DNA of 64,000 nucleotides from Leptodactylus fallax (taxonomy: Eukaryota > Chordata > Amphibia > Anura > Leptodactylidae), in NCBI GenBank assembly GCA_947044405.1, contig CAMRHE010000205.1, positions 3,224,001 to 3,288,000 of the forward strand. The letters run 5' to 3'. Positions 55,030 through 64,000 of this stretch are shown piece by piece (the stretch's first letter is position 1; each line of letters opens with the position of its first letter). The translations under genes and the position numbers were made by a program. The notes beneath the pieces were generated by a model. That model did no database searches and was not told the DNA's origin. It worked only from the letters and a program-made list of their open reading frames with translations.

Positions 55030-55167
55030 GGGGATTGCAGCCATTATAGTCTATGGGGTCTGTGGATTTTTGCGCGTAACTGCTTTTTAAGTGGATCAGG
55101 TATTCATTCTTTGGGCCCCCAAGTGGACCCGAAGAATGGAAAGCCAAACGCTAGTGTGAACCTAGAG
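55030..55167. mobile_element. GGTTCACAC-family MITE fragment
   Basis: Right part only: GCCATTATAGTCTATGGGG, GTAACTGCTTTTTAAG, CTAGTGTGAACCTAG. It ends at the TAA used by the next MITE. Confidence 0.7.
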
Positions 55168-55170
55168 TAA

Positions 55171-55690
55171 GTGGCGTTCATGCTACTGTTGAATGCCCAT
55201 TCTGATAGTGTCCGTTAAAAAAAAATGGATCATTTAAAAAACAAAACAAAAAAAAAACTGACACATTAGCATCAGTTAGTGTCCGTTTTTATACTGTCCG
55301 TTTTTTTTTTTTTCCCTTTTTTTTTTCTTTTCTGCTTTCTGAGCATGTGCAGAAAAAAACAAACAGTAATAACGGACAGTATAACGAACGTCCATCCGTT
55401 ACCGTCCGTTAGACAGTAATGTTAAAAAATAACGGATGCTTGACGTCCGTCATATGTCCGTTGTTTTGAATGGACACAAAAGTCCTGTACCTCGTGTTTT
55501 TATGTCTGTGAAAAAAAAACAGACATTTGACAGATTTGGTGTAAATGGACACTAGCGGACAACAGAAAAAAATCCCTTTGAAATCAATGGGATTTTTAAC
55601 GGATTTATGACGGCTCTGTTAGCGTCCGTTGTTAACATTTTGTCACGGATGATTGCAACGGCCACTACTAATGGTAGTGTGAACGCCCCC
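55171..55690. mobile_element. Harbinger-like MITE, TAA target duplication
   Basis: Ends GTGGCGTTCATGCTACTG and GGTAGTGTGAACGCCCCC between TAA at 55168-55170 and 55691-55693. Interior repeats TGTCCGTT and AACGGAC. Second copy of the family at 20197-20517. Confidence 0.85.
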
Positions 55691-55699
55691 TAAGACCAC

Positions 55700-56555
55700 T
55701 ATATGCGGGTGTGGAGGCAGTATTATCTATTGGACACACCGGCCAGTCCTGCATGAGTGAATAGTATAATGACTACTGACTAGATGCTGGCTGACTTTGG
55801 CATCTGACTTTTTTAGTCGATATTAAATAATTAATATTAATTACCTTATCATTAATCATATGAGCCATGTAACTACTGATTTCGATACTATGCCTAGATT
55901 TGGAGATGCATCATTTGCCATATCATCCCATATTCTGTAATACAGCTGCATGTATGAGGCCTTAGTAAGAGTCAGGTATATGGGATTTGGATGCAACATG
56001 GTGGCAGTGGGCCTCTGAGTATTTTAAGCATGTGTGTGGGAGTATCTGCTATTTAGAGAGGAAACCCAGCATAGCCTGTCGCCATAGGGCTTGGAAGAAC
56101 ATGGTCAATAGAAGATACTAAATTTACTTTGAATCTGTCAGTACATGCATTTGCTGGTCAGTAAATCAGTATGTAATGGGGAAGACTGTGAATATCTCTG
56201 AATACTTTACATGTTTGTACCTCCCTAAACATAAACAGTGAATCGATAGAGAAATGTATTTGTTTTTTTGTTTTTGTCAGCAGAGAATAATCTCATGGAT
56301 AGCATTCTGGGTCCGTGCCGTATAATGGCGCTGGGCGCTTTGGGGTATAGGTTGTTCTTTGTTTCTTAATATTCAGCAGTGCAGTCAGCTTAATCCTTGT
56401 ATAACAAAAAGGTCTGAAACTGACAGATAGAAGGTGCTCTTCCCAAGAACTCAACCATATTTACATTTGTAAAACATTAAAAGGTAACATTTTTGCAAAT
56501 ATAAATACAATTTTGTAGGATTTTCAAGATTTTCTCAAACCATCTTAGGCTGGGT
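55700..56555. other. Presumed ccdc69 intron, nothing recognised
   Basis: Unique A+T-rich sequence with no exon-like frame. Confidence 0.45.
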
Positions 56556-56556
56556 T

Positions 56557-57037
56557 CTCACCAGCGATTGGATTCCGTTCGGGGATTCCGTCCCCAAGTT
56601 TGCTTGAAAAGCGAATCACTATATACGTAAATAGTGTAAAGGGAACAAGTTGAAAAAGAAGGTTAATCCATATAACAACAAATTCTGTGATGAATATCAA
56701 AAGATAGGTAACACATATAGTAAGGTCCCTACATTATATGGTATTACTAACCCCAGCCATCACTGCAAGATACCAACAAAGTCACAAATAAGCTACAAAT
56801 AGAATAGTACCTGTAGGAGGAATGCCAAGTCAGCGAAACGCGTTGAGGTGGTTCCTCAACACTGGGGTCATCTGTTTGCTGGGGTCTGCCTATTGTTACT
56901 CACCATGTCTACAGGTACTATTTATGTGGATAGCGATCTACTTACTTTGGTCAGCATCTGGTCTAGTGATATATACCTGCTCCCAACAGCAAGCGCCTTT
57001 AGTTGTGGGCTTTTTGCGTCATCTGGCCCATTTTTAA

Positions 57038-57040
<3 letters not shown>
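56557..57040. repeat. Repeat fragments with GCGAAACGCGT motif
   Basis: 56557-56612 is the left end of a GGTTCACAC-type MITE (GATTCCGTTCGGGGATTCCG). 56640-57030 is another interspersed repeat with the word GCGAAACGCGTTGAGG, which recurs in amphibian repeats. Confidence 0.5.

Positions 57041-57082
<42 letters not shown>
57041..57082. repeat. (AT)n microsatellite
   Basis: About 20 uninterrupted AT dinucleotides, then TTATATTTATGG. Confidence 0.95.
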
Positions 57083-57085
<3 letters not shown>

Positions 57086-57089
57086 TTAT

Positions 57090-59840
57090 GGTTAATAAAA
57101 TTTCATATGTATATATATTTTTTTTTTTTTTAGATATATTTGAGTTATTTGTGTTTTGTGTGACCAACTCTGTTTGGGTTTGTGTCATGAACAAGCCCTG
57201 ATGCCAGTGCATCACAACTATACCCTTCTATGCCAATAATACATTCTCCCCAATGTCTTTACCAGAAGTTTCCAGAACTCTCAGGCAACGGGGTTTATCG
57301 CTGTAAATCTCTGCTCGGACATCTTCCCTTCTATTTTTAGGCTTTGGTTGATCAGATGAAATGTGCAGTATAAATAGAGAGATCTGCAACTCTTTGTCTA
57401 GCGATTGATGATGGCAGCCATCACAGCGCCAGGTCACTGCCAGACAAGCGATATAAATTTACGCCCGCACACAGGCCTGACTCACTGATGTTCACACATT
57501 CCTTGTAGAGTCTCTGTCATCAATCTAATTTTTTTCCACTTCGCTTTCCTGTTTTCCATCTAAGCCCACATGACACATATCTCCTCTATCGAACGTGAGG
57601 GGCTGAATGGCTGTCATCCGTGAGAGTCGCCCTTACAGTTTTCATTCTTGTGATGGTTTCACACATGAGAAGGGAGAAAGTATTCTCTAGGATCATTATC
57701 CTGTATCCTAGACGCCAAATATTTACTAGACATGTATATTACTACACGCTCTACCACCCCTCTCCCATTCTTTGGTGTTTTTAGAGGATTGATCAGATAG
57801 AGGTAGCACCATATGGGCAAGACAACGTTACAATTTGTTAGATATTTCCCTCATGGTGTACTGTTTAAAAAAAACAACAAAAAACAAAAACCCTCACTTG
57901 GAAGTCCCCCCTCAGTACCTTCTCTTGCCACAAGTGTAGAAGGTGACTGTATTTGTCTGCACAAGAGCCTCTTTATAATGCAGGGGTGCGCAACCTTTTA
58001 GGTATCAGGACTTTTTTTGGAGTATAATGTACAAGCTTTGTTATCGGGAAGTGGTTCCAATCCAGAGTTTTTTCAGAGTCCTACAGAAATAAAGGATCTG
58101 ACAAGGGTTACATGCACTGTAGATACTTGGGACGCAGGGGAATGAAGGACATAAAATACAATCCGTGCGTCAGTCAGACTTCCCAGCCTGAACTGAGGAG
58201 ACTGGGGCTTCATGCAGTATATAGTATGGGATAGTGGAGCTGCGTAAAGGCAGACAGGGCCTCCCAGCATCACAGATCACTAAGTGCAAGCAGTCCCATC
58301 CTCCTGACTGAGGGAGGGTTGGGGTATAAAGCTTGGTTATAGATTGGGCTGGGGCAATTTTTGTTGTAGCAGTATTTGGGTAATAATAATTACCTGCTTA
58401 CCCTCCCTTGGGTGGGAATGGTTGGTTTTGGCTACATGGCTGGTTAAAAAAAAAAAAAATGTCCCTTTTGATTTAGACAAGAAAATGGAGACATGATTTG
58501 TTTGGGGAAGGAAATGACAAGATTGTGGACTGACCTTCTAAAGGGTATTTATTATTTTGGGGTAGGCAGCCCTGTTTAAGAGACTACACCACGGTCCAAA
58601 TTATGCAAATAGGATTTGTGTCATAAAGATTTAATTTTTTGTTTTTCAATGAAACTCATGGCTGATCTTGTGTCTCAGGGCTCTCTAAATCACTGAAATC
58701 AATCTCAAACCCCTGTGAATTAGTTTGCCAGGTGAGCCCAATTAACCCTTTCTTATACGTCCTCCCAGGGTGGCACTTCTGTAGCCAATCACTTATCTAA
58801 TATGTCCTTATTTCTAATGACGATCTCTCAGGATCCATTAGGTCTATTAGTTGGGGAACCAGGCTTTCCCCAGCCGCTATATTGGTGGTCCAGGGCCCCG
58901 GCCATCTCCAGATGGCTGCAGACTCTTTACCCCTTCGGTCCGACCACAGTCTCACCCATCCTGCCTCTATGCCATAGTTAATACATGTTTGGGAATAGGA
59001 GGTGACAGTACCCTGTCCAGTAGTGCCCTCCCCAGTATAAACACTCCCCTCCATCTTTTGTTAGAAGGCCCCCCATTTGTTCTGTTTTTTGCTGTACTAT
59101 GTGATACCTTTGGCCAGCAGGAATGATCTGTGACTGCCTGATCTGGGTCCATTAAGAATGGATTCCCAAATTCTTGTGCTTGATTGGAAATTTGCCCTAC
59201 GGTACTGTTGTGCATCTTCTAGCTCTGGTTTCACAAACTCATCTGCTCTTTGCCTCACACATTCTTGTGACTCTCAGCATGATTGGTAGAACGTACTTTT
59301 GTAGCTGATGTGAAGACGGACTTTTGTAGGGTGTGATCTTGTACTGTCTTTCACACCCTTTTAGGCGTTTATATTTTCTGCACTGTAAAATGAAAGACTT
59401 AGTAGGATAAAAATTGATGACAGAGTCTTATACCTTTTACTGTGGTCTCTACTATTCCCTGGGTGTCTGTAATTATGTGTATTGCGTTCTGTGGTGCCTT
59501 GTGAATTCTGCATCAAACTGTGAGATACATCCTTAAAGGGAGCAGTAAATTGGTTAGAAACCAAATCACAGTACCTTGTAGGGGGGATTCTACAGTATCC
59601 GAAGATGTCTCTGTTGTTCTGCTTTGGAGACTCATTTATATGTACATTTCTGTTTTATTGATATGTAAGTGAGTGGAAAAGTGCTTTGGGAAATGGCTAT
59701 GGTCTCAACTCTAGATTCTTTATTTGCATATGATAAAAACAGTGATATATATGATAAATGGGACTTCAAATCTGAATAGCTGAGGTATATTTGGAAAATG
59801 CAGAATCATTTCTACAGGCTACTGTGATTTAAGGTTATAA
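57090..59840. other. Presumed ccdc69 intron, no exon recognised
   Basis: Unique sequence. Frames of 60-90 codons occur on both strands but none shows heptad (coiled-coil) periodicity expected of later ccdc69 exons. Confidence 0.45.
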
Positions 59841-59845
59841 CCAAT

Positions 59846-60021
59846 TTACTGCTGACAGACTCCCTTTAAGATCTGTTCCGCTAGGTACAGACGGGGGTGG
59901 GGGGGGGGGCATTCTTCACAGTCCAGGGATATCGCTAGGCTGTAAGGCCTGCACTTCTTAATTCAGCACACGTTCTAGCAGTATATAATACATTGATGAG
60001 GACGTGAAAGGTCCTCTTTAA
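59846..60021. mobile_element. Two abutting TTAA-type MITE ends
   Basis: TACTGCTGACAGACTCCC ends at TTTAA (59870-59874) for one family; GGACGTGAAAGGTCCTCT then TTAA ends the AGAGGACC family near 60018-60021. The left end of the second copy is missing. A run of G lies between. Confidence 0.65.
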
Positions 60022-60024
60022 GTA

Positions 60025-61425
60025 TCAAATCACGCCACACTATCCTATTTGCATAGCACATCATTCTAATACATAAGGATATAAAAATCCAAGTTGAAAG
60101 AGTATCAAGTATTGGTAAAGCACCGACCTTTTGATGCCTACTTAAAATGAGAGCTGAATGTAGGTGACTGTGTTCTCTAGTCTAGCTGGCCAGTGGACAT
60201 CACAAGGCCACAACCACCCGGACACATTGGATATGACACGTCTATTTGTTACATCCCCTTTCTGATAGACATTTTGTGGCCGTAAAGCAGTGATCCAATG
60301 AACTGCTTCTCATTGGCAGGTTCTGGTGCGGTATGGACGGTTGTAGTATGGCTGTAGGTTTTTGTTTCAGTATGTGAGGATTAAATGGTGTATCCCATTG
60401 TATCTAAACTAGCGCCATTGTGATGGTTACAAATGTTCTGTTTAGCAGTTGCCAAGCTGTTTCTATAGTCTTAGATCTGTGTGTAGGGTGTGATCAATTA
60501 CAGTCTTTGCTACAGTGTCCTGCAGGTATCTGGCTCTAATCCAAAAATATTCTGTTTGCTTCAAGGGGCTGCCCATTAATTAAAGCAAAGTATATGTGGC
60601 AAGAATCGCCTTATTACAGGGGACTGGCAAACCTCCTCGCCACCTTTCTGTACTCGGCTCAATGCCAATGTGTCCCTGACTTTTCTATAAAGTCGGCCAT
60701 AATACAGCTGCCAAACATATCTATAGGTCCTCAATCACCTAATGTAAAGAGAGCCTTACTTCTGTCCAACTACTTGTAGTAGTAGCAGCATCAACCTCCT
60801 GCACCTTGGCCTGCATATGGCCGAATACACAAAACGGTAGGGTATTTCTCACTTTTAACTGTTTACATAGCCTTTATAAGACATGGCTTCTTATCTCCAT
60901 TAGATTGGCACGGTGCTGGTCGAGTGGACGTAGTCGTAGTCGCGTCAGGATATTCCACATCTCAGTTTATGATATTAATACAAGTTCTCTAACACTGTCT
61001 TAAGGCTGAGTAATTTTACATTCAGTAATACAGTTTTACTTAAACACCCCCCCCCCCCCCACCTGCCACAACCTATTTATTTAGGCAATTTAACCCTTCG
61101 CAATGCCTAGATTTGACAACTACAGTTTGAAGCATTGGGGAGAATTTGGGAGCGGTCTGTGCGAGCCTCTCCTCTCCATCATGGTGCTCGGTGAACTCTA
61201 TGTGAACAGGATGTGGTACTTCTGCATCCTGTTTCTCCCCTGGGGGAAAGGCGTCATCACCCTGGTCTGCTATAGAAATGAGATCAGCTATCACGAAGAA
61301 AAGAGTTTAGACAAAGTATCAACGTGTAGGTCTGCTCCAGTTACTTAAGGAAGTGGTCTGCAGCGATACTCTGTAAAACTTGTAGTGTTCAAGCATGACG
61401 GAGTAACGTCTAGTCCCTCCACTTG
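60025..61425. other. No confirmed gene; unidentified conserved-looking frame
   Basis: 61073-61348 is open on both strands (73 codons minus, 81 codons plus). The minus product is acidic (QGDDAFPPGEKQDAE) and unmatched in memory. A C run lies at 61047-61060. The rest is unique. Confidence 0.4.
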
Positions 61426-61559
61426 ACCGATGATCCTTCACCTAAATAAATGAAAACTCGACACAAGAGAAGTGGAGTTGAATTGGCCACAGCAGCCTTT
61501 TATTAACATACAGTAAATTTACAAAACAAACAGCAATATCAAAAACCAACGACCCGTAT

Positions 61560-61745
61560 TTCCCTTTAAAGCCACATGAGGTCCTCGGAGCCCAACACAC
61601 TGGCCTTCTAAAACCCCCCTTTTTGTGAATTACCTCCAGCCGTACCGCCAATTGCCGACCGTCCGCCTGAACCGCCGCCCTCAAGGCCCCCCAGAACACA
61701 AACGAATGGCCCAGGATCCAGACCAATTCCAGTTCATCCCCCCCC
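61560..61745 (-). pseudogene. SGNH-hydrolase-like exon remnant
   Basis: After an acceptor with a strong pyrimidine tract (TTTTTTCTTTCTTTCAG, exon from 61745) the frame reads GGDELELVWILGHSFVFWGA then LRAAVQADGRQLAV. WILGHS corresponds to the GDS-type nucleophile block of SGNH hydrolases carried by vertebrate Ngaro elements. The rest of the hydrolase is missing: after about 35 residues the sequence turns into 3' UTR-like DNA. Likely an internal deletion. Confidence 0.6.
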
Positions 61746-61795
61746 TGAAAGAAAGAAAAAACAATACACAATATAACCATGTCGCCTCCACCGCC

Positions 61796-62637
61796 CTAGA
61801 CCAACCAAGCAGGACGAACATATGACCGAAAACGCACCGACTCCCATCTGCCTATCCGCTTGACCACTTCGTCACCCAAACCCCTGCGCGCAGCCCCGAT
61901 ACGAAAGGAGTGACCCCCGTAATCCCCCGGGCACCGCCCACACTCCACCAGACACTTCCGGAATATTGCCACAAACTGGTATCTAGACAGAAAAGATCTG
62001 TCCGCATGAATTAACAGGGGATCCTCCAGAAAACGCACTGATGGCCTGTACTCCTTGAAACACCGAACTGGACACATAAGGACTTCAGGAACCTGAAATA
62101 ATACCACCCTGGACCCTCTGCCCTCCTGGTCCGTCTTTGATCTGCGCACGAGAAATTCCACCCTATCCACCATAACTTCCACGTCCTTCATCAGTAAACC
62201 GCCCAGCCTGCTAGTAGACGGGCTAACCAGTTCCCCCAAGCGTAGTGCTCCAAAAAAGGCTAAGGAGAACGCTAATCTAAAAAGTTTAATCTCAAACTCA
62301 GACCTGCAAAGACTCCCTAATGCTACCCCTATCTCCTGAAGCAAATGAAAAGACACCGGCCGTCGCTGATCTACTGAAGCCCGACCCCGTCTCCACCCTC
62401 TCAAAGCCTGGCGTACCGTAAATGTCTTGGTGACATCCCGTAAGCCCCATGCCCTGAAACCAAATGCCAGTCCCGCCATAAGCTTATTTACCCTCGATAT
62501 TGACCACCCATCCTCCTTACATTGGCCTATCAACAAGAACAGCAACCCCTCATCATCCGTAACCTGCCTGCAAAAATCCGCCTGCCATTCTTCCCATTGG
62601 CACCATGCTACCTCGTATGCAGCCCAGGTTCATTCCA
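61796..62637 (-). pseudogene. Tyrosine recombinase, DIRS/Ngaro type
   Basis: The frame from about 62630 reads TWAAYEVAWCQWEEWQ then the SAM-like core-binding region, and the catalytic region with Arg in FGALRLGELVSPS, HSFR in GGHSFRIGAA and Tyr in FRSYVRPAW. These are the R...HxxR...Y residues of the family, all present. A TGA lies just before TWAAY, in frame, where overlap with the RNase H frame would place the start region; it may be a Trp-to-stop change. The enzyme inserts circular element DNA without target duplication. Confidence 0.88.
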
Positions 62638-62652
62638 TCAAGGACCCTCGGA

Positions 62653-63535
62653 TCAATCTCTGCGCCGCCCGAAAGGCAGATTCCAAAGGTCTACCGACCA
62701 CGCCTCTCCCTCCTCTTCCGCCTCTGGCGCCAATTGCCAAAACCTGGCCCACTGCAAACGAGAGAGTGCGTCAGCAATACAATTGTCAACCCCTGGAACA
62801 TGTACCGCCTTCACCCACGCGTTCAGTGACAAGCACAACCCTACCAGTCTCCGCAACACACAAACCACCGGGGGCGAGGACGCCGTCATGTTATTACTAG
62901 CCTGAACGACCCCGAGGTTATCGCAGTTGAACCGCACCTTCTTGTTCCTAAACTCCTGCCTCCATACCTCCAAAGCCACCACGATGGGAAACAGTTCCAA
63001 TAAGGCAAGGTTCCGCACCCAACCTTCCGCCTTCCAACTATCTGGCCACGAGCCCACGCACCAACGTCCCTTGTAGAAGGCCCCAAAACCAACACTCCCT
63101 GCTGCGTCCGTGAACAGCTCTAATTCTTCCGCATCCACCCACTGATCCAACATCAATGACCGCCCATTATAACAACCTAAAAACTCGTCCCAAATTTCCA
63201 AATCCTCAATTCCCTTCCCAGGCGCACATAATGACGGGGATGCTCGACCCCCCGCCGTTGCCGCCGCTAGCCTCCTGCAAAACACCCTCCCCATGGGCAG
63301 TATCCGACATGCAAAATTTAATTTACCTAATAGGGATTGAAGTTCTCTAAGCATTAACTTTTTTCGCCTACAGGCACTCCTAACCTCGTTGCGCAGCTGA
63401 ACCAGTTTGTCCTCCGGCAAACGACATTCCATCCGCAACGAGTCAATACAAATCCCTAAAAACGTCAGCTCCGAACTCGGCCCCTCCGTCTTTTCCCTGG
63501 CCAACGGGATTCCAAATCGCCCCGCCACCCCCCTC
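62653..63535 (-). pseudogene. RT thumb and RNase H, DIRS/Ngaro type
   Basis: The frame continues the RT with FGIPLAREKTEGP and LTFLGICIDS, LLGKLNFACRILPMGR (connection), then RNase H with LFTDAAGSVGFGA (first Asp), LALLELFPIVVAL (Glu region), VRFNCDNLGVV (Asp) and VPGVDNCIADALSR (His replaced by VPG context, Asp kept). These match DIRS RNase H order. It ends in a stop at 62653. Joined to the upstream RT only through the frameshift. Confidence 0.88.
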
Positions 63536-64000
63536 CAAGGTATGTAACAACAATGAACAAATCCCAGAGCCCGCCGGGCCAACGCACAAATAGTCGTCGA
63601 GATAGTGAATCACCGACGACCACCCCGCCTCCCTTTTCACTACCCATTCCACAAACGTACTAAAACACTCGAAGTATGCACAGGAGATAGAACATCCCAT
63701 GGGCAAACAGCGATCCACGTAGTAACCCCCGTCCCAATAACACCCCAACAGATGCAAACTATCCTCATGTACTGGTAACAAACGAAAAGCCAATTCAACG
63801 TCGGCCTCTGCCAACAATGCCCCAACCCCGTATTCCCTAACCCAGCCTACCGCCGCATCAAACGATGTATAAACCACCGAACAACATGCAGGGTCAATAC
63901 CATCGTTGACCGACACCCCCTTTGGGAAGGACAAATGATGAATGAGCCGAAACTTATTCGGCTCCTTCTTGGGCACCACACCCAGCGGGGACACCCTTAA
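63443..64000 (-). pseudogene. Reverse transcriptase domain, DIRS/Ngaro type (partial)
   Basis: The frame is open from the window edge (LRVSPLGVVPKKEPNKFRLI) through LAEADVELAFRLLPV (first catalytic Asp region), CLPMGCSISC and the YLDDYLCVGP active-site box. From about 63533 downwards the family sequence continues in a different frame (see next entry). The switch lies in a six-base homopolymer at 63528-63533, so this copy is frameshifted by one base, or the run was miscalled. The copied reverse transcriptase converts element RNA to DNA. Confidence 0.88.

Larger units (their letters stand above)
61430..64000 (-). mobile_element. DIRS/Ngaro-like YR retroelement, 3' part
   Basis: On the minus strand, in order: reverse transcriptase, RNase H, tyrosine recombinase, an intron, an SGNH-like exon remnant and an AATAAA at 61499-61504. 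This order and the use of a recombinase instead of an integrase define the DIRS/Ngaro group. The 5' part (gag and RT start) runs off the window. Terminal split repeats were not identified. Confidence 0.88.

Overview
The window is a gene-poor, transposon-rich stretch of vertebrate nuclear DNA. Coding exons are short and separated by GT-AG introns. The repeats (Harbinger-like, TTAA-type and hAT-type MITEs, a Tc1/mariner copy, a tRNA-headed SINE, L2-like LINE tails and a DIRS/Ngaro-like tyrosine-recombinase retroelement) fit an anuran amphibian, probably a neobatrachian frog. That assignment is inference from repeat character and gene family, not from a species marker.

Region 1 (about 2.1-24.5 kb, minus strand) holds two tandem paralogues of the GM2 ganglioside activator gene (GM2A), each with four phase-0 exons. 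Copy A, distal, uses exons 13266-13370, 6579-6731, 4510-4692 and 2156-2317 (200 aa). Copy B uses exons 21881-21976, 19736-19891, 18964-19146 and 17307-17477 (201 aa). Both keep all eight cysteines of the family at human spacing. A third homologous promoter plus signal-peptide exon (24130-24195) lies upstream of copy B without exons 2-4 of its own. It is either an alternative first exon for copy B or the stub of a third paralogue. Each of the three first exons has a CTCF-like GCTGCCCTCT motif 250-350 bp upstream. Intron 1 of copy A contains a tandem array of about 5 kb (7.9-12.84 kb), C-rich on the + strand, whose unit changes from 31 bp to 27/34 bp.

Region 2 (24.6-43.8 kb) has no recognisable gene. 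It holds MITEs, LINE and SINE tails and a 1.1-kb minisatellite of 24-bp units (35.3-36.4 kb). Region 3 starts with a 17-codon first exon (44065-44115, + strand) that matches the start of CCDC69: an N-myristoylation signal MGCxxS followed by a basic tail. CCDC69 is the head-to-head neighbour of GM2A in mammals, so the order fits conserved synteny. The rest of the window on that strand (44.1-61.4 kb) is probably its first intron and upstream introns; no further exon was recognised. This part contains a complete Tc1/mariner element of the DD35E type with an open transposase frame (47915-49481) inserted into a 68-bp minisatellite, a V-type SINE, and several fold-back elements.

Region 4 (61.43-64.0 kb, minus strand) is the 3' part of a DIRS/Ngaro-like retroelement: reverse transcriptase, RNase H, tyrosine recombinase, then an intron and the start of an SGNH-hydrolase-like exon. 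It carries a frameshift and a stop and runs off the window end. The two GM2A copies should make lysosomal lipid-transfer proteins. CCDC69 is a membrane-anchored coiled-coil protein with no known functional link to them, so their proximity is ancestral gene order.
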